Assembly (NCBI GenBank): GCA_022774105.1
Contig: JALFNY010000205.1
Span: 1-45,543, forward strand
Direction of reading: 5' to 3'
DNA: 45,543 nucleotides
From: Prevotella sp.
GTDB taxonomy: Bacteria; Bacteroidota; Bacteroidia; Bacteroidales; Bacteroidaceae
Under the pieces are notes generated by a model that was not told the DNA's origin, did no database searches, and saw only the letters and a program-made list of their open reading frames with translations. Below, one piece after another: positions 1 through 8,647 of the stretch. Positions within the stretch are counted from its first letter, which is position 1; the number at the start of each line of letters is the position of its first letter. Made by a program: the position numbers and the translations under genes.

Positions 1-126
1 AACATGCTGCTACACGTAAACTACCTAACGGTGAGCAACGGCAACACACACCTCTGCCTGCACTACAATCACGACAGGGCAAAATGGGAGTTCATGCCCG
101 ACATTCCGAGGTATGAGGAACTTTGA
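1..126 (+). CDS. 3' end of a truncated CDS (...NMLLHVNYLTVSNGNTHLCLHYNHDRAKWEFMPDIPRYEEL*), product unknown
   Basis: Open frame from the window edge to TGA at 124-126, followed by a terminator-like hairpin. Confidence 0.5.
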   Translation, partial: NMLLHVNYLTVSNGNTHLCLHYNHDRAKWEFMPDIPRYEEL

Positions 127-132
127 GCAAAC

Positions 133-175
133 AAAAGAAACGAGGATGCGTCACGCAACACATCCTCGTTTCTTG
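133..175. terminator. Perfect-stem hairpin AAGAAACGAGGATG...CATCCTCGTTTCTT
   Basis: 14-bp inverted repeat just after the truncated CDS and before tRNA-Ser. Confidence 0.7.
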
Positions 176-178
176 TTG

Positions 179-266
179 CGGAAAGTGAGGGATTCAAACC
201 CCCGATGCCCATAATAGGCATACCGGATTTCGAGTCCAGCGCATTCGGTCACTCTGCCAACTTTCC
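179..266 (-). tRNA. tRNA-Ser (anticodon CGA)
   Basis: Reverse complement GGAAAGTTGGCAGAGTGACCGAATGCGCTGGACTCGAAATCCGGT...GGTTTGAATCCCTCACTTTCC: 7-bp acceptor, CTCGAAA anticodon loop, long variable arm, T-loop TTTGAAT; CCA not encoded. Confidence 0.93.
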
Positions 267-278
267 TCGTTTTGCGTT

Positions 279-310
279 GCAAAGGTAATACTTTTTCTTT
301 TCAAAAACAA
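279..310 (-). promoter_or_regulatory. Bacteroidetes-type promoter for tRNA-Ser (-7 TTACCTTTGC, -33 TTG)
   Basis: TAnnTTTG-type box 13 nt upstream of the tRNA 5' end with TTG about 19 nt further upstream. Confidence 0.55.
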
Positions 311-481
311 TATATTCTGCATTTTGGGGCGTTTTTTTTGTTTTTTCTCCGTACTTTCGCGGTCATTGCAGCGGCCCAAGCGCCGGTAAACATCCAATTT
401 AAGATGCCTCCGCCTGAAATCCGGACGCACCAAGGTGCGTCCCTACAAGGCATTATCATTCAACACGTTACAAAAACCATT

Positions 482-547
482 GTAAAAGGGTGTTGGTTAC
501 ATCGCAATTAGCACCTTTTTACCGTACAATCAGCACCCTTTTACTGA
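482..547. repeat. 22-bp palindromic-unit array, locus A (3 units, starts 482/504/526)
   Basis: GTAAAAGGGTGTTGGTTACATC / GCAATTAGCACCTTTTTACCGT / ACAATCAGCACCCTTTTACTGA in 22-bp register. Confidence 0.8.
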
Positions 548-625
548 GCCGCCTGTAAGTCATTGAAAAACAATGCGCAATATTTTCCGACACATCAGGG
601 TGCAGACAATATGACAAGGAACGTA

Positions 626-664
626 AAAACGGCGGTTTCCTGTTGCTTGGGAAACCGCCGTTTC
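626..664 (-). terminator. Terminator of the C10 protease gene
   Basis: Stem AACGGCGGTTTCC...GGAAACCGCCGTT followed by a U-tract on the minus strand. Confidence 0.8.
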
Positions 665-684
665 CTTTCTAACGCCCTTACATC

Positions 685-2877
685 TTACCTACTCTTGACA
701 GCGAACTTTACAGACATTCCGCCATGCCGGGGGCGCATTATATATACCCCTTTACCATCATGAGCAGCTTTTCTGCCGCTAATGTCATAATAATCCGCAC
801 CGGCTTCCATGCCATTGTGTCCCGTAATATCCCCGACCTTGGTTGGAATAGCCTTTGACACCCGCACGTCGTCCACATAAACGGATGTGCCATCCTGCAC
901 ATTCCCTTCTACTATCACATTATATTCTCCATCCACCTGAAACGGTACTGAACATTCAAGCCATCCCTGATGGTTCACCACCTCAACCGTTTTCTGTGCA
1001 ACAATGTCGCTTTCCCCGACCTTACTTATATATAATGTAAGGAAAGCCTTGCTGTCAACGTATTGGTTATAACACCTGTAACGCAGCGACAGGACATAGT
1101 CCTCACCCGCCTTGCCGCTGACAACAGGCGACACCAGCCGCGAAACCGTGACCGCATCGTAGTATGGCTCATCGTTATCAAACGAGAGGAAAGCATATCC
1201 CCTGCCCTCTGCCGGTACGGGAAAAGCACCGTTCTCCGTGCCATCCAGCACGCAAACCACATCCCACAGTCCTTTACCTTGCACACTCTGGCGTTCCCAA
1301 CTGTCAAGCACGGCAAAGTCATTGAACCCCTCGCGGAACAGCGTCTCCAGCGTCTTGTCCCCGTCATCGTCACCTGTACCGGTGCCGTTGCCTGTGGAAA
1401 GCGCAAGAAAGTCTGTTTGTCCGCCTAACGTACGCACCCTTGTAAGGGTGTCCGCACCATCAGCCCGCACGAAAGGAACTACATAATACACCGCTTCATC
1501 CATCAGACCGCCGCTGCTTACGTTGCACCTGAAGGTGACATCGGGCACTGACTCCATAGTCCGCATATTGCGGATTCTCTGCTCAGCCAGCACGGAGACA
1601 CACGACATCGTACTGTCAAACAAGGCTATACCCATGGTGCCGGAGAACGAGGAGGCCGGGTCTATGTAAGAAGAAGAGTTAGACATATTGGTAAGCCCTA
1701 CAAGATTGAACGACATTTCCTTGTCAATGTCAAGGGCACCAGTGCATGAGAAGTAGTCTGCATAGAACGTATCCTCATTCTTTCCAGCCGCTGTCGGCGA
1801 GAAACCAGCTATCAATCCCTGCGACGTGTTGAACCTGTAAAGATGTGGATTCAGTATATCAAGCTGATAATAGCCATCATATTGGCTCTCCCATCCCCAG
1901 TTAACGTGGAACAACCCGTCCGTATTCCGGTAGCCGTCTATGACGAAAGCGTGCCCGCCATTACGCATATCGTAACCGAAATACACCAAAGGTCTTCCGG
2001 CATCCAGTTCCCCATGGACTATGGCGTACCACTCTTCTGACCTGAAATAGCTCCTTGGATAATATACGGCAAGTGGGTAATTGAAGTATTTTCGCAAGCC
2101 GTATGCCACATCAAACGCGTATGCTCCCGAGCCGCCTTGCGCCGCAACGCCATAGTCCATGCCCACAGCCACACCGCAAGCCTTCATTATGTCCGCCACA
2201 GCCGCCTTGCCCCTATCAGAGGAAAGCATCGTGTATCTATCTGACATACTGCCCCAGTCAAAGGTAGCCGCAGCATAATTGTAGGAGCAATAATACCCGT
2301 TGGTGCGCGTCGTGTAAGCAAAACTGCCGTTACCCGACCGCGGATATTGATGGTATCTCATAACCTGCGCCATGGCGGTGGCCACACATCCCGACATTGT
2401 TCCGTCCGGACAATCATCACTATACGGCGCATCCTGCCCCCATGTGGTGGCCAACAGCGGTGCGACATCGGCATAATTACCAAGGTTGGCCGCACTCCCC
2501 ACATTCCCAGAAGCGTCTCCCAGACATTCCGCTTGCTCCGCGTAACAGTCCAACAGAGCCTCAAGGCCGCAGGGAATGCTGTCCGAATCAAACAAAGCAC
2601 GGTCACAAATGCCCAGCACCGGCACCATTCTCTCGTCAGAAGAAACTATGACAAACGCCTTTGACACACTATCATTAAACACATAGTACGGCCTCCTCAC
2701 AACCGGAAGCGACATAACCCTCGCCTTGCCCGCACCAACTTGCGGGCTGACCAAGCTCACATTGCCGCTTCCCAACACACTGCGCGCGATGGTCTCCGCA
2801 TCCGACAGGCCACGCGGTTGCGCCACAGCGGACACGCAGCAGCACAGAAGTAAGATATAATAGAGTGTATTTCGCAT
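685..2877 (-). CDS. Secreted C10-family (streptopain/interpain-like) cysteine protease with C-terminal choice-of-anchor-like region and T9SS-like tail
   Basis: Signal peptide; GCVATAMAQVMRYHQYP (catalytic Cys) and GGHAFVIDGY...FHVNWGW (catalytic His region); FREGFNDFAVLDSWERQS; C-terminal YYDISGRKAAHDGKGVYIMR. Confidence 0.9.
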   Translation of the reverse strand: MRNTLYYILLLCCCVSAVAQPRGLSDAETIARSVLGSGNVSLVSPQVGAGKARVMSLPVVRRPYYVFNDSVSKAFVIVSSDERMVPVLGICDRALFDSDSIPCGLEALLDCYAEQAECLGDASGNVGSAANLGNYADVAPLLATTWGQDAPYSDDCPDGTMSGCVATAMAQVMRYHQYPRSGNGSFAYTTRTNGYYCSYNYAAATFDWGSMSDRYTMLSSDRGKAAVADIMKACGVAVGMDYGVAAQGGSGAYAFDVAYGLRKYFNYPLAVYYPRSYFRSEEWYAIVHGELDAGRPLVYFGYDMRNGGHAFVIDGYRNTDGLFHVNWGWESQYDGYYQLDILNPHLYRFNTSQGLIAGFSPTAAGKNEDTFYADYFSCTGALDIDKEMSFNLVGLTNMSNSSSYIDPASSFSGTMGIALFDSTMSCVSVLAEQRIRNMRTMESVPDVTFRCNVSSGGLMDEAVYYVVPFVRADGADTLTRVRTLGGQTDFLALSTGNGTGTGDDDGDKTLETLFREGFNDFAVLDSWERQSVQGKGLWDVVCVLDGTENGAFPVPAEGRGYAFLSFDNDEPYYDAVTVSRLVSPVVSGKAGEDYVLSLRYRCYNQYVDSKAFLTLYISKVGESDIVAQKTVEVVNHQGWLECSVPFQVDGEYNVIVEGNVQDGTSVYVDDVRVSKAIPTKVGDITGHNGMEAGADYYDISGRKAAHDGKGVYIMRPRHGGMSVKFAVKSR

Positions 2878-2903
2878 AGTGTTCCGTCATTTACAAACAA
2901 TAA

Positions 2904-2944
2904 GGTTACAGGCCATAACATCCGTACAGCCTATAACCTTATCT
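2904..2944 (-). terminator. Hairpin between the BACON lipoprotein gene and the C10 protease gene
   Basis: ATAAGGTTATAGGC...GCCTGTAACCTTAT, 14-bp stem on the minus strand; possible partial terminator or attenuator. Confidence 0.55.
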
Positions 2945-2971
2945 GTGTTTACATTATTAATCAATCATCAA

Positions 2972-4117
2972 TCAATAAGCATATACCTGTATTTGCTTGC
3001 GAATTTCGGCGGCATTAACCCTTACGACTTTCGGCTTACCGCTCTCTCCATCAACAGTGTTGGCAGTATTTACGTCACTATCATCCACTCCTGAGGCCGA
3101 GCTTGACAAAGAGCGATACTTCTCATCCAATGCCCATGTCCATTCATTGTTAGCATCTTTTGCCCATGCAGCGGAATAGAAGTAAGAGTCTCCGCTCTCT
3201 CGTCCCCTGCTCCAAGAACCACTTTGGATTATAGGTTGTATCTTGCCAGCGTCCACCTCGTCCTTGATCAAAGAGGCGACAAGGGCATCCGCATAATTAT
3301 AAAGGACATAAGCATATATTCCCGACAGAGAAATCATGTAGTATCTGGAAGCATACGGGCCTATGGTTGTTGTCCAAGACCACTGTGAGGACGTATAGCT
3401 CACAGTAGAACCATAGCTTACACGGGCGCGATTAGTAGTATAAGCCTTGGTTGTAACAGGCACTTTTGTAATCGGGCCTCTTTCTCCTTGCGCGTCAAAA
3501 GCTACAATGCAGATGTAGTAAGTGCTGTTTGAAGAAAGATTACCGATACCAAAGTTCACGTCGTCCGACGGCTTCTCCGCTTTACCTTTCTGCAACTCTT
3601 CAACGATTCTATTGTCCGTCCATCCTACGGCATCCGCTGACAATGTGCCCAAATAGAAGTAGGACACATTGCCGGAATAAGTCAACCGGAAGGCAACACT
3701 ATTGTATAATGTCAATACATCCGTGATATTCACAGACAAGTCCTTATAAACTGGCAGCTGTTTCACATTCACTGTCTGCGTCTTGTCACCAGAAGTGATT
3801 GTAATAGCCGTTGACCTCTCAGCAGAAGACTTGTTGTCACCCAAAGCGGTCACTGTAATAGTGGTGCTGCTATTGCCGCTTTTGGAAGACAGGTTAATCC
3901 AGTCCGCATCACAAGAGGCAACCCAAGCGTGTGTCGCGGAGACCGTAAAGCTGGCCGATGCACCCTGAGTTGCCATAAGGCTGATGTCCGTTGGAGTGAC
4001 GGAAAGCGTCACCTCCGTGTTAACCGGGTCCGGGTCGTCCCCACCACAGGCTGTGAAAGTTAATGATCCGAGTACTGTCAGCAGGATCATCGACAGGAAA
4101 TAAAATTTATTTCTCAT
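2972..4117 (-). CDS. BACON-domain lipoprotein
   Basis: Start MRNKFYFLSMILLTVLGSLTFTACGGDD (lipobox Cys); BACON-like VTPTDISLMATQGASASFTVSATHAWVASCDADWINLSSKSG. The longer listed ORF start is probably spurious. Confidence 0.8.
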   Translation of the reverse strand: MRNKFYFLSMILLTVLGSLTFTACGGDDPDPVNTEVTLSVTPTDISLMATQGASASFTVSATHAWVASCDADWINLSSKSGNSSTTITVTALGDNKSSAERSTAITITSGDKTQTVNVKQLPVYKDLSVNITDVLTLYNSVAFRLTYSGNVSYFYLGTLSADAVGWTDNRIVEELQKGKAEKPSDDVNFGIGNLSSNSTYYICIVAFDAQGERGPITKVPVTTKAYTTNRARVSYGSTVSYTSSQWSWTTTIGPYASRYYMISLSGIYAYVLYNYADALVASLIKDEVDAGKIQPIIQSGSWSRGRESGDSYFYSAAWAKDANNEWTWALDEKYRSLSSSASGVDDSDVNTANTVDGESGKPKVVRVNAAEIRKQIQVYAY

Positions 4118-4196
4118 AATAAAGGAAAAAATAAAGTTCCCCGCTGACCCCTGGCAAGGTAAATGTAACTGTAATGAATGGTTATATACAAAACAC

Positions 4197-4521
4197 AAAA
4201 ACGTGGGTCTGCACATCCACTTATCCGCTGCTTTAGGCCCTGAGAAAGCCCTTATTGGTAAACAAGTGGAGTGTCTGCCCACGCCGTATGTACCCACGTG
4301 TCACCGAAAAGCGTGCAAGAGGACAAGAAACATATCCTCTGCACACTCCGGGACACCGTTATAGCATACCCGTAGCATACACTTCCGCAATGTTTCTTGA
4401 CCAATAATCTTGAATTTCTCAGGTTCAAAGCAGCCAATAGACAAGGCGTTAGTGACGCTTCTATATCATGTATAGTCCCGCTCTTCCGCTCATCCTCTTA
4501 CGACAGCATGGCGTGGGCAGT
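4197..4521 (-). ncRNA. Candidate structured non-coding RNA (about 320 nt) with own promoter and terminator; family not identified (6S-like or Bacteroidales-specific RNA possible)
   Basis: No convincing ORF; -7 box TTACCTTTGC on the minus strand at 4536-4527; 11-bp perfect stem 4510-4520 / 4275-4285; GTGCAAGAGGA/TCCTCTGCAC hairpin; terminal ACGTGGGT/ACCCACGT then TTTTT. Confidence 0.55.
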
Positions 4522-4526
4522 ACGGT

Positions 4527-4536
4527 GCAAAGGTAA
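4527..4536 (-). promoter_or_regulatory. -7 box (TTACCTTTGC) of the candidate ncRNA
   Basis: Matches the TAnnTTTG Bacteroidetes sigma-ABfr consensus; predicted TSS near 4521. Confidence 0.5.
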
Positions 4537-4655
4537 GGATATTTTCTGAAACAGCAAAGGATTACGGCATATTTTTTACTTTTCCCGCCACAATTTTACC
4601 GTCACGGAAAGGGGCGAAAACGCCTGTTCAAAAACAGCCACAAACCACCCCCGCC

Positions 4656-4743
4656 GTAATCAGGTGCTGATTACACGGTAAACAGGTGCTGATTACACTG
4701 CAATCAGGTGCTAATTGCGATGTAATCAGCACCCGTTCACCAT
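4656..4743. repeat. 22-bp palindromic-unit array, locus B (4 units, starts 4656/4678/4700/4722)
   Basis: GTAATCAGGTGCTGATTACACG / GTAAACAGGTGCTGATTACACT / GCAATCAGGTGCTAATTGCGAT / GTAATCAGCACCCGTTCACCAT. Confidence 0.9.
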
Positions 4744-4781
4744 ACCACCCGACGGCGAACAGAAAAAAATACACCAATTTA

Positions 4782-4814
4782 TTTGGTAGGACAAGAAATT
4801 ATTAGTAACTTTGC
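4782..4814 (+). promoter_or_regulatory. Promoter of the NIF3 operon (-33 TTTG, -7 TAACTTTGC)
   Basis: TTTG at 4782 and TAACTTTGC at 4806-4814, about 20-nt spacing. Confidence 0.65.
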
Positions 4815-4850
4815 AGCAGAAAAAACAAACATAAAAACATATCACATAGC

Positions 4851-5636
4851 GTGAAAATAAAGGATGTAACAAGTGCCCTTGAGTGTTTCGCGCCTTTGCC
4901 CTTGCAGGAAGACTATGACAATGCCGGTCTGCAAGTAGGACTGACAGAGGCGGAAGTTTCAGGGGTCTTATTGTGTCTGGACGTAACAGAAGACATAATA
5001 CGCGAAGCAGAAGAGAAGGGGTGCAACATGATAGTAGCACACCACCCACTCATATTCCGCAAACTGCGGCACGTCACCACAGAAGACTACGTGCAGCGAT
5101 GCATAATATCCGCCATAAAAAAAGACATCACCATAGTGGCAATGCACACCAACCTTGACAGCGTAAAAGGCGGAGTGAACAACATGATAGCCCGCAAACT
5201 GGGTCTGACAAACGTGGAAATGCTGGAAGCACGCAGCCTCTGCGGCACAGAAGCCGGCACAGGCACCATAGGCAGCACAGCACAACCACTGACGGCAGAA
5301 GAATTTATCAACAAAATAAAAACCACCTTCCACGCCAGTTGCGTGATGACAAACGAACCCCTGCAACGACAAATAAAAACCGTTGCAATATGCGGTGGCT
5401 CAGGAGCCTTTGCCCTACAAAAAGCCATAGAAGCCGGAGCAGACGCCTTCCTGACAGGCGAGATGCACTACCACGAGTACTTCGGCACAGAACAAAAAAT
5501 ACAAATAGCCGTGATAGGACACTACGAAAGCGAGCAATTCACCATAGAACTGCTGGAAGAAATAATCAACAGCAGATGCCCCGGAGTAAAAACCCACACA
5601 GCAAAAACAAACACCAACCCCATACATTACCACTGA
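4851..5636 (+). CDS. NIF3-like dinuclear metal centre protein (GTG start)
   Basis: KIKDVTSALECFAPLPLQEDYDNAGLQVG...IVAHHPLIFRKLRHV...GSGAFALQKAIEAGADAFLTGEMHYHE. Confidence 0.9.
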   Translation: MKIKDVTSALECFAPLPLQEDYDNAGLQVGLTEAEVSGVLLCLDVTEDIIREAEEKGCNMIVAHHPLIFRKLRHVTTEDYVQRCIISAIKKDITIVAMHTNLDSVKGGVNNMIARKLGLTNVEMLEARSLCGTEAGTGTIGSTAQPLTAEEFINKIKTTFHASCVMTNEPLQRQIKTVAICGGSGAFALQKAIEAGADAFLTGEMHYHEYFGTEQKIQIAVIGHYESEQFTIELLEEIINSRCPGVKTHTAKTNTNPIHYH

Positions 5637-5681
5637 ACCCAGAAACAGAAAACAAATAAAAACATAACAAACAAAAAGACA

Positions 5682-6500
5682 ATGGCAAGAAAAGACCCGA
5701 AAGATCTTACGGTAGAAGAGAAACTGAAAGCACTCTTCCAGTTGCAGACCACACTATCGCAGATTGACGAAAAACGCGCACTGCGCGGCGAACTGCCCCT
5801 CGAAGTAGAAGACCTCGAAAACGAAGTAGAAGGCCTCAGCGTCAGACTCGACAAAATCACACAAGAAATAGAAGACCTGCGCAACGCCGTAAAACAACGC
5901 TCAGCCGACGTAGAAGAAGCAAAAGCCAGCGTAGAACGCTACAACAAACAACTGAACGAGGTAAAAAACAACCGCGAATACGACACGCTGACAAAAGAAA
6001 TAGAATTCCAGTCACTGGAAATAGAACTCTGCGGGAAAAAAATACGCGAGGCAGAACAGCGCATAATGGAACGCGAACACGACAAAGAAAGAGTAGAAGA
6101 ACTCATCAATGACCGTGAACATGACCTCGAAGACAAACGCGGCGAACTGGACGAAATAATGCAGGAAACACGCGAAGAAGAAGACATACTAAAAGCAAAA
6201 GCCAAAGACCTGGAACTAAAAATAGAAACACGCCTGCTGCAAAGCTTCAAACGCATACGCAAAAACGCACGCAACGGCCTCGGAATAGTTTACGTACAGC
6301 GCGACGCCTGCGGCGGATGCTTCAACAAAATACCACCACAGAGACAACTGGACGTCAAGATGCACAAGAAAATAATAGTGTGCGAACACTGCGGACGAAT
6401 ACTCATTGACCCAGAACTCGCAGGCGTAAAGGTAGAAAACACAGCAGCAGAAAAACCAAAACGCAAACGCACCACACGCAAAAAGACAGAAGAACAATGA
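5682..6500 (+). CDS. Coiled-coil protein with C4-type zinc ribbon
   Basis: Long coiled coil then CGGCFNKIPPQRQLDVKMHKKIIVCEHCGRILIDPEL. Confidence 0.85.
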   Translation: MARKDPKDLTVEEKLKALFQLQTTLSQIDEKRALRGELPLEVEDLENEVEGLSVRLDKITQEIEDLRNAVKQRSADVEEAKASVERYNKQLNEVKNNREYDTLTKEIEFQSLEIELCGKKIREAEQRIMEREHDKERVEELINDREHDLEDKRGELDEIMQETREEEDILKAKAKDLELKIETRLLQSFKRIRKNARNGLGIVYVQRDACGGCFNKIPPQRQLDVKMHKKIIVCEHCGRILIDPELAGVKVENTAAEKPKRKRTTRKKTEEQ

Positions 6501-7615
6501 AACACCACATCTGCCTTCCAGCAGAATGGGAACCACAAAGCCTGGTGATGCTAACATGGCCTCACCAGGCTACCGACTGGAAACCATTCCTAAAAGAAAT
6601 AACAGAAACCTACATAAACATGGCCTCAGCCATAACACAGCATGAGGCACTCGTAATAGCAACACCACACCCCGTGCAGGTAGGCGCACTGCTGGGAAGC
6701 AAACTAACAAAAGAGCAGATGACAAAAGTATATATCTGCCACTGCAAAACAAACGACACATGGGCCCGTGACCACGGACCCATAACACTAAAACAATACA
6801 CCCAGAACACAGGAAACAACACAACAGGCAGCAACAAACACACACTGACCATGCTGGACTTCCACTTCAACGGCTGGGGAAACAAGTTCCCAGCAGAACT
6901 GGACAACCAGATAACACGACAACTACACGCCGACGGAGCATTCGACACAGCAGAAAACGGCACACCAAGACTGTCAGACAACGATGACTTCGTACTCGAA
7001 GGAGGATCAATAGAAAGTGATGGCAAAGGAACCATATTCACAACATCATTCTGTCAACTCGCACAAAACCGTAACCAGCCACTAAATCAAGACGAAATAG
7101 AAGACGAATTACGCCACAGACTAAAAGCAAAAAGAATAATATGGCTGCACCACGGCACACTAATCGGCGATGACACAGACGGACACATAGACACCACCGT
7201 AAGAATAGCACCAGCCGATACCATACTGTACAACAAGTGTTACGACACCAATGACGAACAATACGCAGACTTCCTCGCACTGGAAGAAGAACTAAAAACA
7301 CTGCGTACCAACGACGGACAACCCTACAAACTAATGCCACTACCACAACCCGATGCCATATACGACAACGGAGAAACACTAAGCAACCACAAAAAAGACA
7401 GCAATTACGAACGACTGCCAGCAACATACGCCAACTTCCTCATCATAAACAACGCAGTACTGGTACCCACATACAACCAACCCACCAACGACAAAACAGC
7501 CTGCGACACTATAGCAAAAGCGTTCCCAGACAGGAAAATAATACCAATAGACGCACGAACAATAATAAGACAGCACGGCTCCATACACTGTTGCACCATG
7601 CAAGTGCCACTATAA
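6497..7615 (+). CDS. aguA: Agmatine deiminase
   Basis: LPAEWEPQSLVMLTWPH, WARDHGPITL, HIDTTVRI, C-terminal GSIHCCTMQVPL; ATGA overlap with the upstream gene. Confidence 0.9.
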   Translation: MKHHICLPAEWEPQSLVMLTWPHQATDWKPFLKEITETYINMASAITQHEALVIATPHPVQVGALLGSKLTKEQMTKVYICHCKTNDTWARDHGPITLKQYTQNTGNNTTGSNKHTLTMLDFHFNGWGNKFPAELDNQITRQLHADGAFDTAENGTPRLSDNDDFVLEGGSIESDGKGTIFTTSFCQLAQNRNQPLNQDEIEDELRHRLKAKRIIWLHHGTLIGDDTDGHIDTTVRIAPADTILYNKCYDTNDEQYADFLALEEELKTLRTNDGQPYKLMPLPQPDAIYDNGETLSNHKKDSNYERLPATYANFLIINNAVLVPTYNQPTNDKTACDTIAKAFPDRKIIPIDARTIIRQHGSIHCCTMQVPL

Positions 7616-7663
7616 ACAACACGAGCCACAACAACCCTAATCCCCAACACACAACAAACACCC

Positions 7664-8548
7664 ATGAAGGAACTGAAAATAGGAATACTACAACAGCACA
7701 ACGTCACAAGCCGAGAGACCAACATGACACGACTTGCAGAAGGAATAGTGGACCTCGCACGACGTGGTGCCGAACTGATTGTGCTGCAAGAACTACACAA
7801 CAGCCTATACTTCTGCCAGACAGAAGACGTCAGTCTCTTCGACCTTGCAGAACCAATACCAGGCCCTTCCACAAACTTCTTCGGAGACCTGGCAAAAGCC
7901 CTCGGTGTAGTCATCATCACATCACTCTTTGAAAAACGCGCCCCCGGCCTGTACCACAACACTGCCGTAGTAATAGAACGTGACGGTTCCATAGCCGGGA
8001 AGTACCGAAAGATGCACATACCAGACGACCCCGCCTACTACGAGAAGTTCTATTTCACGCCAGGAGACCTCGGATTCGAGCCGATAGACACCTCAGTAGG
8101 ACGCCTCGGAGTACTCGTTTGCTGGGACCAGTGGTATCCAGAAGCAGCACGTATGATGGCACTCGCAGGGGCAGAGATACTCATTTACCCCACAGCAATA
8201 GGCTACGCAGCAAGCGATACACCACAAGAACAACAACGACAACGCGAAGCCTGGACAACAGTACAACGTGGTCACGCCGTAGCCAACGGCCTACCAGTGG
8301 TAACAGTAAACCGCGTAGGCTTTGAACCAGACCCAAGTCGTCAAACACCAGGCATACAATTCTGGGGCTCCTCGTTCGTAGCAGGACCACAAGGAGAACT
8401 CTTTTACCGCGCTTCCGACAACGAAGAAGAAAGCGTAATAGTAAACATTGACCTCGATCACAGCGAAGAAGTGCGCCGATGGTGGCCCTTCCTGCGTGAC
8501 AGGCGCATCGACCAATACAACGATATACTCAAAAGATTCAGAAAATAG
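7664..8548 (+). CDS. aguB: N-carbamoylputrescine amidase
   Basis: Nitrilase-fold QELHNSLYFCQTED, KYRKMHIPDDPAYYEKFYFTPGD, VLVCWDQWYPEAARMMALAGAEILIYPTAIG. Confidence 0.92.
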   Translation: MKELKIGILQQHNVTSRETNMTRLAEGIVDLARRGAELIVLQELHNSLYFCQTEDVSLFDLAEPIPGPSTNFFGDLAKALGVVIITSLFEKRAPGLYHNTAVVIERDGSIAGKYRKMHIPDDPAYYEKFYFTPGDLGFEPIDTSVGRLGVLVCWDQWYPEAARMMALAGAEILIYPTAIGYAASDTPQEQQRQREAWTTVQRGHAVANGLPVVTVNRVGFEPDPSRQTPGIQFWGSSFVAGPQGELFYRASDNEEESVIVNIDLDHSEEVRRWWPFLRDRRIDQYNDILKRFRK

Positions 8549-8592
8549 GCCCTCACGGCCATTATGAGCCCATAACACCAACAAGACGCACA

Positions 8593-8638
8593 GCACCCTC
8601 TTCCCCTCAGAAAAAGAGAGAGGGAAGAGGGTTTTCAT
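8593..8638 (+). terminator. Terminator after aguB
   Basis: ACCCTCTTCCC...GGGAAGAGGGT followed by TTTTC. Confidence 0.7.
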
Positions 8639-8647
8639 TATATCTCT

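Noticed and set aside
4252-4437. 61-aa minus-strand ORF inside the ncRNA candidate
   Set aside because: Spans paired structural segments; no start context or recognisable product
4197-4521. tmRNA, RNase P RNA or SRP RNA identity for the structured RNA
   Set aside because: No tRNA-Ala-like domain or tag ORF, no GGAAAGUCCGGGC-type P RNA core, no SRP Alu/S-domain signature visible
4656-4743. CRISPR-like array
   Set aside because: Units are contiguous with no unique spacers, are only 22 bp, diverge between copies, and no cas genes are present
7405-8019. 204-aa minus-strand ORF
   Set aside because: Antisense to aguA/aguB; arises from A/C-biased codon usage; no recognisable domain
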